From Acanthochlamys bracteata (taxonomy: Eukaryota; Streptophyta; Magnoliopsida; Pandanales; Velloziaceae): 64,000 nucleotides of DNA. The position numbers and the translations under genes were made by a program. Shown here piece by piece: positions 26,051 to 38,876 of this stretch; position 1 is the stretch's first letter; each line of letters begins with the position of its first letter. The notes below the pieces were generated by a model. It saw only the letters and a list, made by a program, of their open reading frames with translations, did not search any database and was not told the origin of the DNA. The stretch spans positions 9,238,001 through 9,302,000 of the forward strand of contig CM034130.1 in the NCBI GenBank assembly GCA_019914995.1, read 5' to 3'.

Positions 26051-26973
26051 TGTGTTCCTCTCTAATGGCCGCCTATAGAGCTGGAGGGGTAGCCCTCTCG
26101 CCTGCCCTGCTCACACTGTTTATTACACAGTGGAGATTCCTGAAGTCGAGCTGCCATGATGCTTAATTACCTACTAATAATGGTTTCCTGTAGCTTCACA
26201 AGAACTAGTCGATACCCAAAGTAAGAAGAACATAACAGATCCTGTTGTATGGTAGTACATGGTTCATATGATGTGATTACTCATGAAAATTGTATATAAG
26301 CACTATGTCTCAGTTGCCAACATTTATCAACCTGTTCTTAATATTTTCTTCAACTACCTGGCTTTTCAAATCTGTTTGAAATTTTATGATAGCTAACGCT
26401 TGCACTGGTTTCTTAGGATGGAAAAACTTGCATAGAGGGATTAAGAATTACTTGTAGTGCAGTACAAGATGTTTTTCATCGCAAGAAGCAGGCATAAAAG
26501 AAGTGTGAAGAAACATAACTGGAATTCTGGAAAGTTGCTGCTTCAGCGAAGCGCATTCCAGGGAAGTCTTCATCCAGAAAGCATGACTACAGCAATACTA
26601 GTCCAGGATGATAGTTTCTCAAAAACAGTTGATACAAGAAAACAGAAAAGAAAAAGTTTCTCAGCGAAGAAAAGAAAGCCACTCAAGACACGTTTGGTAA
26701 CAAAACAACAAAAAATTAAAATTTGGTAATGAATGATTGATTGATTACAAAAGTGAAAAAGAACAAGACCTGCTCACGAGTAACATAAGACAAACCTACA
26801 CTGCCATCACCAGTTGCGGTGCTACTCTTCATTGGAAACAGATACAATCCAGCCAACCAAGAACCAACTAAACCATTTCATTTCTCTGTGTTCTCAACAC
26901 TGCAGAGGAATTTCAAGAGGCTTGATTTCAGTGCTGCTACTACCTATCTCTTCTTAGCTAGAATTTCAAGAGT
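26051..26973. other. Spacer between the relic and the PLA2 gene
   Basis: No gene is recognised. A basic, Lys/Arg-rich open stretch near 26457-26729 has no motif I know; it could be the last decayed part of the relic, whose family has a basic C-terminal region, but I cannot show this. The final 150 bases are the probable promoter and leader of the PLA2 gene. Confidence 0.4.
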
Positions 26974-27701
26974 ATGAAGCAGGTGGTAGTTGCTTCCCTT
27001 ATACAACAGTTGCTCTTCTCTCTCTTGATCTCGTTACTTCTAAGACCAGCAACTGCCCTGAACGTCGGCATTCAATCTACCGATCCGGGCATTTATACGG
27101 TACGTTTAATTTTGTTGCTGCTAGTTCTCTGTCTATTATGTATATATGTTGTTGATGACAAAATTTCTTAACCGCAGAACAAGCAGCAGTGCAGCAGGAA
27201 GTGCGAGTCGGAACACTGCACAGGTGATTCAATTCCTCTTTTAGTTTCAACTTTCAAAGACTTCTTTAACTCGACCATGGAATATTCAAATTTGTAGTGC
27301 CACCATTTCTGAGATATGGGAAGTACTGTGGGATATTGTACAGTGGTTGCCCTGGTGAGAAGCCTTGTGATGGCCTTGATGCTTGCTGCATGATCCATGA
27401 CGCCTGCGTCCAAGCTAAACACAGTTCAGTATCTATTTTCTTTATCAAAATTTGAGTTTTGGAAAATTAAAAAATGAAAGAACCACTCAGCTGGCTAAAG
27501 GATTGTGTTCTTGTGTTGATATTAGATGACTACTTGAGCCAAGAATGCAATCAGAACTTTTTGAACTGCATCACAGAGTTCAAAGACTCGAATCCACCGA
27601 CATTCAGGGGCAACAAATGCATGATCGATGAGGTCATAGATGTAGTCTCTGTTGTCATCGAGGCCGCCTTGCTTGCCGGAAGGGTTCTCCACAAGCCTTA
27701 A
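26974..27701 (+). CDS. PLA2-ALPHA: Secretory phospholipase A2 (plant low-molecular-weight type)
   Basis: Four exons, 26974-27099, 27178-27223, 27298-27423 and 27526-27701, give 157 residues with all junctions in frame. The enzyme hydrolyses the sn-2 acyl bond of phospholipids and releases fatty acid and lysophospholipid; the family acts in the secretory path or apoplast and needs calcium. Visible: a hydrophobic signal peptide (about residues 1-29), the Ca-binding loop YGKYCG...GCPGEKPCD (64-82), and the active site DACCMIHDAC with the His91-Asp92 pair. The many cysteines fit the family's disulfide pattern, and the length is usual (about 130-160). The C terminus ends LHKP, so no KDEL-type retention signal is seen. 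The alpha subtype is a guess from overall similarity. Confidence 0.93.
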
Positions 27702-28404
27702 CAACCGATTTCATCAGCCAAAAATTGATCTTTTTAATTAATAATTCCTTGTTTCTTGTCTTGAGAGGAACCAAAACCGTAAACCCCAGTATTCTTAGAA
27801 TGCTCTAAAATTTGGTAGCATTTTCTTAAGAAGTTGCGTTTGTCCCTTCCCAAGCTTTTGCTATTTATCAATCAGTCTGGTTCTATCCGGTGCATCCCTC
27901 CCAGTGTCCCGCACTGCAACAAATATTTTCCGTTTCTATTTGGTATTGCATTTAAAATATTTTCCGTTTCTATTTTAGTTTTTTATTTTTTTGAAAAAAT
28001 TCTATAATATTATTGGTTTTATTGAAAATTGAAATATATAGATAAATTATACATCATAAAATTTTTTAAGTATAATTTTATTATTTTTGAGTTAAAATAA
28101 TTTCTAAAACTTTAAAATAAGTTTACTTTAGAAAATATTTAATTTAAGTAATTCTAAATGATACTTGTATATGTGAATCAATTAAAGCATCGTTTGGCTG
28201 AACGTTCAGGCCCACCTTATTTCAAAATTTTTATTTTATTTTATTAAATTATTATAATATTTATAAATAAATAAATTTTAAAAACTTAAAATGAATATCA
28301 TAAAATTATTATTACTTAAATTTATATTTTTAATTAAAAATTAAAACTCATTTTTAAATATTATTAAAATTTTATTTTATATGTGCTTCAGAATGTTTAC
28401 TACG

Positions 28405-28625
28405 AGATCTGAGTGATTTTAAAATAACATTTTTTTGAAAAGAAATTTTTAAAAAAAATAATATATTTTAGTTTTTATTTTAAAAATTTAATAAAATTAT
28501 GCGATAAAAAAACTTTATTATGTAAAATTTTTTATATTTTTAAAAATTAATAAAATTTTTAAATATTTATCAAATATATAAAATAAAAATTAAAAAATTA
28601 ATTTTTTTAATAAGCTGAATATCAA
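28405..28625 (+). repeat. AT-rich MITE-like repeat, copy E
   Basis: The interior follows the family block order (AAAAAACTTTATTATGTAAAATTTTTTA and then AAATATTTATNAAATATATA-like blocks). The ends are worn, with no clear GCGTTT signal. Confidence 0.45.
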
Positions 28626-29560
28626 CTGATCTTTATTTGTGCCCTTTTTTTTGTTTTTTGAAATTGGTTATGTCATTTTCTTGTTAGTTGACCTGATCTA
28701 CGAAAATCTTTATATTTCGAAGTAGTTGGTAATATTCCGATAATTCTCAAGTTCTCCAGTGCCTCGTTATTCCGGCTGCTTCGGATAAAGGGAAAATTCT
28801 TTTCTTTTCTTTTTCTTTTTTTATCTTCCTTATTTATGTTGAAGAGTTGAGAAGAAATGTTTTATTCATATGTGAATTTGAGAAACTTAAAGAAGTCTAA
28901 TTTAGTTTATATTTTTAATAAATTTTTTTATAATAGTTATAAAATTTGTTAATTGTCACATACTTTCTCGAATAATAAAATCTTAATATTTTTAAAATAT
29001 TAATGTTTACTTCTTTATATTTATTTTTAAATAAAATATGATTTATTTCTTAAAAATAAAAAATAGTATTTTTTCAAAAATAATTTTTATTTAAAATATT
29101 TTTAATATTTTAAAAGTACTAATTTTTTTTATTTTAAAAATAATATTCGTTCAAACAAATTTTAGTTTAAAATTCTTTGTTTTTAAAAATAAGAAAATTT
29201 TACATAGTTTTCTTAATTGTGGATACTTTCTCGAATAATAAAATGTAATAAGATAGAATAATATAAATTAATATAAAACATATAAAATAATTTATTTAAT
29301 AAACATAAGTTTAATATAGAAAAAATAAATTTAAACTAATAATTACAATAGCTTAATTTAAATTTAAAAACTAAAATTATCTGATAATACCCCTAGAAGA
29401 ATTGACTACGACACATTACCTGATCATGGCCAAACAACGCTAGCATCTTTAGAATTTGTTCTTTCGTCAACGTCCAACGCTGCCCAATATCAACACGTTG
29501 ATCTTCAGACGTCGATCACTTCACTCTTTTTTCTTCTTTATATAATTTGTAGATTTTTAA

Positions 29561-29810
29561 GGAAGCGTTCGGCGCAAACGCGATTTATTAAATTTTTTTA
29601 ATTATATATTTATTAATATATATTTTATAAATATATAAAAAATTTATTTAAAAATTTAAAAAATATAAAAAAGTTTTACGAAATAAAATTTTTTATTATA
29701 TATTTTTATTATTATTTTATAAATAAAAAAATAAAACTTATTTTTTTAAAAAAAAAAAATATTTTTTATTTAAACAAAAATTTATTTTATAAGTACTTTT
29801 AAACGCTCTC
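29561..29810 (-). repeat. AT-rich MITE-like repeat, copy F
   Basis: This is the copy with the clearest ends: GGAAGCGTTCGGCG on the left and TACTTTTAAACGCTCTC on the right. The interior is the inverse of copy A. Confidence 0.6.
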
Positions 29811-30362
29811 TAAATCCAAATCTCACCAAAGATTTCTCGTGTTGTGATAAAAGTGGTCGCAGCCAATTGGGTAACAAATAAGGTTTTGTTTTATCTAATT
29901 ATTTAAAACTTGAATTTTTAAATCACAGTTCCATAAAATATAATTCAAAATGTGAAATTAAAACTTTTTTGTATAGTTGAACATAATCATAGTACACGTA
30001 CGTCTAGTCGCTAGAGTCCCCTGCATTAATTTGTCAAAGATGGAAGGCAACTCAGCTGCTGCTTTCTCTTGAATCCAATCTCTTAAGTCCACTTATTAGC
30101 CATTCACAAAATCGCCCTCGTGCTCCAGCTCGCATTATATTTAAAGACTTTGGTTTTTAGTATGTTATTTTTAAGATTAGCTTAATAGTGGTCTTTGAAA
30201 AAGAGAATTTTTTAGAAAATTCTTTTAACAAATTCAATGTCTATTATATCATTACTTTATTACATTTTTTAAATTAGAAAAACTACCACATAATGATTTT
30301 TTAATTTTAAAATTTAAAGTTGTTCAAAAGAACATTTCCTTTAACCCAGCAAACGAGTACGT

Positions 30363-30372
30363 GTATATATAT
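30363..30372 (+). promoter_or_regulatory. Likely TATA box of the carboxylesterase gene
   Basis: GTATATATAT lies about 100 bases upstream of the ATG at 30465, a plausible position for a plant TATA box with a short leader. Confidence 0.4.
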
Positions 30373-30464
30373 CTGATAGGATAGGGTGATGAAATAAGGA
30401 GCTATCAACTGTTTTATTAGTTAATTTGCTTTCACTGTATGAAGAGAAAGAGGTAGCTATTAGA

Positions 30465-31505
30465 ATGGGAATCATTCCAGTTTTGGACTACTGCAACTTT
30501 GCAACCAAAAACCATGGCCCAATTCTTGAAGAAATCCATGGTCTGCTAAGGATCTATAAAGACGGCTACGTCGACCGTCTTCCGGTCGTGCCGGAAGTCC
30601 CGCCTTCTTGGTCTCCTGAACCAGACGTCGTAACCAACGACACGATCATCGATAGGTATTCCGGCGTATGGGCTCGGATCTACGTACCCGTCCGCCGACA
30701 ACATCAGCAGCAGCATGAGCTCCCGGTGCTCGTTTATTTCCACGGCGGAGGATTCTGCGTAGGTTCTGCCGCGTGGCGGTGTTACCATGTGTTTCTTTCT
30801 CGGTTCGCCGCTACAGTCTCCTGCATCGTTATCTCTGTCAACTACCGTCTCGCTCCTGAGCACAGACTCCCTGCTGCCTTCGATGACGGTGTTGCTGTGC
30901 TCCGCTGGCTTCAGGAGCAACAACACATGTCGACTGTCGAGAATAAGTGGTGGAAGAATCACAGCAACTTCTCTAAAGTTTTCCTCGGAGGTGACAGCGC
31001 CGGCGCGACGATCGCATTCAACGTCGCGTTACGAGTCCGATCAGAATTGAAGCCGCAACGACTGATCAAAGGAATCATTCTCATTCAACCATTCATCGGG
31101 GGCGAAAATCGGACGGTATCAGAAAAAAGCTTGCCACAACCAGAACGTTCTGCTCTAACGTTAACCACTTCCGACTGTTACTGGAGACTGGCTCTACCTG
31201 TAGGAGCTAATAGAGACCATCCATGGTGCAACCCATTATCGGCGAGGAATTGTTCCAATGAGTTGAAACACATAACTGCTCCGGTGATGGTTTGCGTATC
31301 GGAGATGGATATATTAAGAGACAGGAACGTGGATTTGTGCAAGGTTTTGAAACGGGCAGCAGGTAACAAGATTAATAACATTGAGATGGTTGTGTTTGGA
31401 GGAGTTGGGCATGCGTTCCAAGTACTGGATAATTCAAGGACAGCACAGGTCAAGACCAGTGAGATGCTGTCACACGTTAAAGCTTTCATCAACAACAATA
31501 GATGA
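30465..31505 (+). CDS. Plant carboxylesterase (CXE family, alpha/beta hydrolase)
   Basis: Single-exon frame of 346 residues; I chose the ATG at 30465, which starts MGIIPVLDYCNF, because no in-frame ATG lies upstream. CXE enzymes hydrolyse small carboxylic esters; the natural substrate is not predictable. Visible: oxyanion-hole motif HGGG at residues 93-96, GDSAG with nucleophile Ser178, Asp282 (MDILRDRN) and His316 (GHAF), so the catalytic triad is complete. The VYFHGGGFCVGSAAW region resembles Arabidopsis CXE6 and CXE17. It is a relative of the gibberellin receptor GID1 but is not GID1, because GID1 has lost the catalytic His and carries HGGS. No signal peptide is evident, so it is probably cytosolic. 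Confidence 0.93.
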   Translation: MGIIPVLDYCNFATKNHGPILEEIHGLLRIYKDGYVDRLPVVPEVPPSWSPEPDVVTNDTIIDRYSGVWARIYVPVRRQHQQQHELPVLVYFHGGGFCVGSAAWRCYHVFLSRFAATVSCIVISVNYRLAPEHRLPAAFDDGVAVLRWLQEQQHMSTVENKWWKNHSNFSKVFLGGDSAGATIAFNVALRVRSELKPQRLIKGIILIQPFIGGENRTVSEKSLPQPERSALTLTTSDCYWRLALPVGANRDHPWCNPLSARNCSNELKHITAPVMVCVSEMDILRDRNVDLCKVLKRAAGNKINNIEMVVFGGVGHAFQVLDNSRTAQVKTSEMLSHVKAFINNNR

Positions 31506-32739
31506 TTGATTATTGATCTCTGGTTTATTTTCTTAATAGTTTTTTTCTGAAAAAGATGATTATATATTTGTAACTTGTATGTAGGTCAAAGTAAACAAAT
31601 GGTTTTATAGTTTGATGTTTCTCTCTACGTTCTCACTTCTGACAACATATAATAAGATTTATATTAAAAGTTCGTTTGTCGTAGAATACAAAGTATTCAA
31701 AATTTTGGATCTGCTGAAGTGCTGATGTCGAAAGTTCTATAAAGACATAATTGGAAGTTTGAAATTTCGGCCATATTTGACTAAGTTTTAAATTTAAAGT
31801 TTTTGAGCAAAGCTGCTGTTTATATACTTTTATTGAAAAAAATGGCTATTAAATTTTTTATTAAAAAACTGTTTTTTTTCTGAATTCTGTTTGAATAAAT
31901 TTCACTGTTTAAAGCTTTTTCGAAAAAAAAATTAAAAATATATTTGACTAAATTTGTATTTATAAATAAATAAGATATATAATAATTAAAATGCCCTTAG
32001 ATATATAATAAATGATGTATTGTTAAATTTAAAAATCTATTTTTATGTATTATCTTGTTTATTAAAAATTACTTTTATAACATATTTTTAAGATATTTTT
32101 TAAAATATTTTTTATAGTAGTATTTATAAACCTATTAATAGATATATTATTATTATTATCTGTAATAATATCTTAAAATTACTATAAATATATAAATATA
32201 CTATTATTTAATATAATAATTTTTATTTAATATTTAATATATTATATTTATAAATCTATTAATAAATATATTATGATTAATTTTGTAATAATATTTTCCC
32301 ATTATTTTTAAATATATAAATATAATATTATTTATATATAATTAATTAATTAATTTTTTACAATATTTTTTTATGTCTTGAATATATTATTTTGCAACAT
32401 ATGGCTTCCCACTTTAAGCATTTCTGTATGCAATTTTCAAAAGCAATCTTAGATTTCTTACCATAAGCAACTACATCTTAACATCAAATAACAAGTTACA
32501 AATATCACGTAATAAGTAATATCATCCGGCCAGCAGTAAGCAACAACATCATCATTCATATCAAGTTAGAAATAAAAGTAATAACATCTCAACATCAAGT
32601 AACACGTTACAATCAATAGAAATAACATCTTAATAGTAACTTTTTACAACCAGTTAGCAATAACTTTAAAATTTTCTATAACCAGCTAGCAGTAACTAGT
32701 CAGCAATAAGTCAGACTGTTCCAGTCAGTAATAGCTTCT

Positions 32740-32740
<1 letters not shown>
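31506..32740. other. AT-rich spacer
   Basis: No gene is seen. 31900-32400 is nearly pure A/T. TTTGACTAA occurs at about 31777 and 31945. From 32400 the composition rises and leads into the captured-fragment block; a (CA/TC)ATCA-like, AACATC-rich simple stretch lies at 32470-32700. Confidence 0.5.
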
Positions 32741-33260
<520 letters not shown>

Positions 33261-34580
33261 CTGTAGCAGAGCAAATAAGATAATAAGTATAAAGGTATAG
33301 TGAAGATTTTAGACGATATTATTTCATTCCATAGGAAAATTTTAAAGGACTTGAAGCCTAAAGAGTAAGTCACTACCACCAAAAGTGCATAGCGCATATC
33401 ATCTACAAAATAGGCTTGTTGCATTATAATGACACTCTTGCAGAGGATAATTGAAATAAATTGAAAAACATGCAAAATTTACATATAACAAAAATAGCAA
33501 CTTTAATTTCCTACAACCTCACTTAAACATTTGCATTGATTATTATACAAAATGACTAAATGCAACAACAACTTTAATTTCCTACTTCATCTTGCGTGAT
33601 TTCATTGACACTTTTGAACACTCGCAGTACCGCATCCATTGCAAGGGATAATTCAGCTTCAGGCTCTTCTTTACCAAATATAAGAATCTCAGAATCAATA
33701 TAGAGTTTAGATAATATAAAAAATGCTTTATTCAGCAATCAATATGTGATAACCTTTTCGTCATAAACACAGGCACATGAAGGAAAAACAAATACAAAGA
33801 AGCATGTTATACCTGATAAACAAAACTTAAATAAGATATGCTCATAAGAAAGTTAACCATCTCTAAGCAAATCCGCAGCAATCTCAACAATCTGCGGTAA
33901 TCTACTGATATTGTCCGGAGAGCCGAATCTTCTGATTTGAATCGCCGCAGCATATCGAAAGAGATGGCAACGGTAGATGTAGAGCGATATCTATGTGTAA
34001 AGGTATTGCTTAGCAAGCACAATTTCTCTTAACCCTACTCCAGATCTCTTCAAACAAAGAGTTTGATTTCACATACCAAAACCTCCTTGAAATCAATGGC
34101 GGTGATTGAATAGAAAGTTAAGGCTCCGACGATCTCTACAATATGAACAAAAGAGAAACTAGAAAAAGAGGGACGCAATACTTGGAGAACTTCAATAATC
34201 GGACGGAGGGTGAGAACGGCAGCGAAAAATTTTGCATCGCAGGAGAAGAAGAGCAGCGAAGAGGAGCCGAGAGCGAGAGATCGAGAGAGACTAGTGAGAA
34301 ATGAGAAAGAATTGAAAAAATAAAGAGGATAGGAATGTTTATAAACTCTATAATTATTTTAACTTAATATAGGCAAAAACGTACTTTCATCAATGCTGAA
34401 AAGAAAAGCTCCGCGCTGCTTTTATAGAAAGCATCATTTTGATGCTTTTTTTTTCAAGCAAAAAAAGCAGGTTATTTTAACAAGAAATACTAGTTGCCAA
34501 ACACAATTCACTGTTTAATACTTCTTTTTAGTAAAAGCACTAAATAAGCACATCCAAACATGTCCTTCCATGTTTTATAG
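33261..34580 (-). mobile_element. Possible gene-capturing DNA transposon block
   Basis: The 1-2 kb around the TPI and KH fragments reads like a promoter-less mosaic. A further GC-richer segment at 33850-33970 and a CT-rich leader-like stretch at 34200-34320 lie in the same orientation. The outer right part (34400-34560) has hAT-like composition with a palindromic AAGCATCATTTTGATGCTTTT. A shared TTAAACAGTGAA occurs on both sides (near 31905 and 34512). I could not find clean terminal inverted repeats or a target-site duplication, so the transposon call is an inference. Confidence 0.3.
33588..33700 (-). pseudogene. Fragment resembling a KH-domain protein (PEPPER type)
   Basis: A short open stretch encodes ILIFGKEEPEAELSLAMDAV then LRVFKSVNE. 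This resembles the end of a KH domain in plant poly(C)-binding-like proteins such as PEPPER or RCF3, where a (V/I)SG(K/R)EEP...SPAMDA(V/L)LRV(F/H)KR pattern is usual. Only this piece is present, in the same orientation as the TPI fragment beside it. The family call rests on a short match. Confidence 0.45.
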
Positions 34581-34784
34581 AGCTGTAGCTCCTTACTAAT
34601 AGTTCAGTTCAATCATGAATGTATTATGTATTTCACTGTCCACCTCTTAATAAAAAATATTTTATCAAGACTTCTTTGGGAAGTTGTGCAAATGGACATT
34701 CTAGCGGCGGGGAGATGCATGATTGACGCCCGAAATGAACGACAAGGGTTTTGGTTGATGCATTCTTGTGAAGTAGTCGTATCT

Positions 34785-34995
34785 ATAAGAAAATATTAGA
34801 GTATTTTTAAAATAATTTTTTTTAAAAAATATTTTTATTCTATTTTAAAAAATAAATTTTTTTATTTAAAAAATATTAAAAATAAATAATCATAAAATTT
34901 ATAATGTAAAATTATATTTATATTTTTCAAATTTTAAAATAGACCCTATAAAATATTATAAAAAATAAGATATAAAATAAGTTTGTAAAACACTT
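34785..34995 (+). repeat. AT-rich MITE-like repeat, copy G
   Basis: The interior follows the family order, but the ends are worn and the middle differs (CATAAAATTTATAATGTAAAA in place of the usual block). Confidence 0.4.
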
Positions 34996-35420
34996 TCTAT
35001 GTTAATAATTTCCTTTGAAATATAATCCAAAATTAATGGAGTTTACGCAACTCATGACTAACCCCGCGATCATTATTCAGACAAATATATACAGACCTAA
35101 GGTAAAATCATAAATAATTTAGTTTTCAATACGAATAGAATAGTTCTTGCCATTGGAGATGTATCTAACGCCAAAAATGCATCTGAGATAATATCATACT
35201 TGTCGACTTCTTACTTCCAAATAGTTGAGCTTTCCACTGGATCAAATAATCAGTACTCAACGTAAACTATATCACGATACAATGGAACGCAAAAGTGAGA
35301 CGACAAATTATTAGAACACCTACATGTAAACTAACGATCTTTACTGTCCTTAGTCCTTACCTTTCCTATTCTGTCACTCAACAGCTGGGTAGCGACATTG
35401 ACATCATTCAAACTTGGATA

Positions 35421-35680
35421 GTTGCGTTTGACATTCCTTATAAAATAAATTTTTTTTTTAAAATAAAAATATTCTTATTTTTTTTAAAAAATAAACTTTA
35501 TTTTTTTTATTTTTAAAAAAATAATAAAAATATATAATAAAAAATTTTATTACATAAAATTTTTCTACACTATCTAAATTTTTAAATAAATATTTTAAAT
35601 ATTTATAAAATATATATTAAAAAATATAAAATAGAGAAAAATTAAAAAGCTGCTTTTGGTATGTACTACCAAACGCAGCC
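35421..35680 (+). repeat. AT-rich MITE-like repeat, copy H
   Basis: It has the most symmetrical ends of the set: GTTGCGTTTGACATTCC on the left and CTACCAAACGCAGCC on the right, giving inverted GCGTTTG/CAAACGC. The interior matches copies A and D. Confidence 0.65.
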
Positions 35681-37712
35681 CAAAGAAACTGTCAAAATAA
35701 AAATGTTACCATATAGCAATAGGAGAAAATTGGAAGGTCTGACTTGAAACAGGATAACAAGTTTTTGCTTGCAAGTTAAATCTCCATCAAACCAGAATCT
35801 CCCAATGGAATGGTGGACCTTGAATGCCTGAGAAAGCATGTATAAACAAGAATGGAGGTGACAGACAAGAACTGAGATGCCTAAGTAATCATGTCAAAGT
35901 AGTAGTTGAGATGACAGACAAGAACCAAGAAGTAAATACTTACCTTTACTACCATAGGACTTGAACAAATGCAAGCATTGACTTCAGACTTTTAGGCTTT
36001 TAGCACTATACCATATAGACCTCTCATCCTAACCAGCCTAACCCAGACAATTATTAACCTTTACCAATATACATCATCTCAGTTTACAGGTAAGGTAATT
36101 CAAGGATTCACAAAGATAATCATTGACTAAACACATACATAAGCCAGTTAAATTATCGGTAAAGCACAAATTAATGATCTTAGAGCTAAGCTAAATAACA
36201 TTAGTCAGTGAAGTGAAATTAAATATGAGCAAAAGAAGAGGGAACACTGATGATATTGGTTATGGTACATTATGCCAAGGAAGAATATATTCTAGTTATG
36301 GGCTTGCATGGATTCCTTCTAATGAAAAATGGTAATTAATGTTGTGTCGTTATCTACACTGATATCCATATACAGCAGTTCAAAAGGCAACTGGAAACAT
36401 TGAACTGGAAAGTAAGCTATTATATTGCCACCTCGCTACAGAAGGCAATAGTCTAGAGCAACAAATACTTGGGTTTTGTGAAAAGCAACAACAAAGTGGA
36501 ATTATGTGACCAGAAGCAAAAGGTGCTAGGTCGCTAACTGTGCATGCAAATCATGACATGCAACATTTAGACCGTAAAAGGTCGAGTAACGAAGGAGAAG
36601 AGTCTGGCGCACCATAGATTCATCTCACATTTGCAACCAAGAATCTACAATCTTGCTAATGTACCACTACACCAGAACAGCAGTGGTTTGTAAACTGTAT
36701 GTTCTAAAGGTCATTGCTCACATGTTGAAAAGCTCCCATACTAAACAGAAATGAACAGATAAACTGTACCAACAGTAAAATGACTGAGAAATAAAGGTCA
36801 TGCTTCTTCATTTTTTTGTTAAAAGAAGGCATGTTTTCTGCACGAAACAGTAAATTAACTTGTAGAAAAACAAGATTTTTTGTCTAATACTCTTCCCCTG
36901 CTTCACTTCCATTTTTTAGCCATACTACAGTGTTGCCACCATAAAAGAAAACCCCCATCATGGTCTTGAATAGAACAGAAAAAAATTGCTGTAGACAGCG
37001 ACAATCAGTTTAGTTTGCAATCTCAACCAACTTGTGTAAATGATATACGAACTACCAGATCAAAATATGGGTTTCACAGGCCTAACCACCAAACCCAGGT
37101 AGGAAAATTGGGAGAGGTTATCAAAAGAAGTCCACAACAAAGAGGCAGATCCAAGTATATAAGGCACAATCATTTCAAAATACAGTCCGCAAAACATGAG
37201 ATATTGAAGAGGCTTTGGGCCAAAAGTAAAGGATTGAGCATGAGATAATATTGCTTCAAAATTCTGAACAAACCAGAAGCATGTTCTGTCAGCAGTAAAT
37301 AGATCAACAAATAGAAAAAGGACCATTGCAAATGAATAAACAAGCTTCACCTTAGACCACTCATAAATTTGCCTTCTTATGCTTATACCAGCAACCTACA
37401 AAAGAGCTAAACGATCTTCTCAACATCATCCTTTCATGGATTTATTTGCTTTCTTCCGCATACAAAAACTTGAAAGAAAATTGAAATCCATTTAAAAGAA
37501 ACATCAAAATGGGAAACATCTCCAGAATATTCAAGATGACACCTCAGAGGAGAACTAGGTATCTAACTATCAGAAGAGACGAAATACTTATGACGAATCC
37601 AAGTACCACCCTCAGAGAAAGTGATCTATAAGATAAAAATGACATCAGTACAGTCACATTATTTGCTAGGCAAAGATTGAGAGAAGAAGCTGCCCTTAAG
37701 TCAAGCATTGTT

Positions 37713-38825
37713 CTAGTTCTTGTAGCGTTTGACCTCCTCTTCATTTGGAAAAAAGCCCATGAGACGACCAGCGGAGTTCTGATAAGCATACATAAAACCA
37801 CCCATAATACCAATCAGCCCGCCAGTCACCATTGATGGTCCCCTGATGTTCGGCTTGATTCCTGAAGAACAAGACTAAGATGCAATGAATGTACAGAACT
37901 GCAGTGAGGGGATAAAGAAGCAAAACATTCTATTATAGCTAAAGGCAAGTCCTGCTTGAATTTTTCTTAGATCATAATGAGATGGGATAATTCAGCTTAA
38001 TGTGGAGCCAGAGGTACAAATTACGCAGAAATGAGAGTTGAGCTGTAATTGAAGTGGCTTTTCAATAGATTTTATAGCTGCTAGTTCATTTCTTATAGCA
38101 ACCTAGCAAGTTCTTCTAAAAACAATTAACACTACTTGAGCATTGAGTTTGGCCTTACTTCTATGGATCTTTTACCATTTCTATTACTACTAATAAATCA
38201 GCTGCTTCTCACCTGCTAAACAGTGTATATCTAGAGTAGCAGATGATGGTATCAGTAGGTATCCACTCTCTCATACACCTAATATTCTTCCTGTTATCGC
38301 AATCACGCAAGTCTTCAATTTATTAGATCTAAGAGCTTCATCCTCTCTCACATCTAGTTTCCACAAACACTAGATAACTCCCGACTATAATTTAAAATGT
38401 TTACTCAACAAATACATATATACACACCTATGCGAGGGAGGGATTATTATCCGAGAGGCGTTAAACCTAACTGCTATAATTAGTAACACATCATGGCATC
38501 TAAGTAAAATGAAAACGTAAAGCAGAAAATCGTTCTAGATAGCAATCGACCCAACATAGCTCAATGCATAACCACAATTGTCACGCCTCTAAACCAAAAC
38601 TCTTTGCCATTTCTAACACACAATCAATCAATTCCAGACAGAAGTATTTGAAATCAGTGCGAGAGACTTACCGGAGAGATAACCGACAGTGACGGAGACG
38701 CCGGTGATTGTGAAGAGACGGAGGTAATCAAGGGCACTGAAATTAGCAACCGTCTTCGTGAATGGGGGGTTCCGATCGATCACCGGGTACTCCGGCTTGA
38801 CTGAAGCAGTGATATCCGTGTTCAT
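37713..38825 (-). CDS. NADH-ubiquinone oxidoreductase 20.9 kDa-type complex I subunit
   Basis: Two exons (38672-38825 and 37713-37861) give 100 residues with a phase-1 junction inside a Gly codon. The start MNTDITASVKPEYPVIDRNP, the SALDYLR segment and the GPSMVTGGLIG...MYAYQNSAGRLMGFFPN segment closely match the plant and fungal 20.9 kDa (NUXM-type) accessory subunit of mitochondrial complex I (Arabidopsis At4g16450). It has two hydrophobic segments, about residues 35-52 and 60-77, so it is an inner-membrane subunit of the membrane arm. I chose the inner ATG at 38825 because the 17 in-frame codons before it match nothing in the family. The C terminus (EEEVKRYKN) is a little shorter than in Arabidopsis. 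Confidence 0.9.
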
Positions 38826-38876
38826 CTTCGACTTCGATATCTTTCTTCTTCCGCCGCTCGAGAAAATTTTCTTCAA

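Larger units (their letters stand above)
27702..30360. other. AT-rich spacer with repeats
   Basis: No gene is seen. It contains MITE-like copies at 28405-28625 and 29561-29810 and long stretches made almost wholly of A and T. A short GC-richer part at 29400-29520 has no open frame of note. Confidence 0.6.
34581..37712. other. Spacer, no gene recognised
   Basis: It holds MITE-like copies at 34785-34995 and 35421-35680. From 35700 to 37500 the base composition is less extreme, like plant intron or UTR sequence, but I see no exon with a recognisable family. The last 200 bases are the probable 3' UTR of the complex I subunit gene on the minus strand. Confidence 0.5.

Noticed and set aside
30546-30962. 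138-codon open frame antisense to the carboxylesterase
   Set aside because: A shadow frame of GC-rich coding sequence, with no motif and no separate promoter.
30465-31505. GID1 gibberellin receptor, tempting because a DELLA gene is in the same window
   Set aside because: The protein has HGGG and keeps the catalytic Ser, Asp and His; GID1 receptors carry HGGS and have lost the catalytic His. It is an ordinary carboxylesterase.
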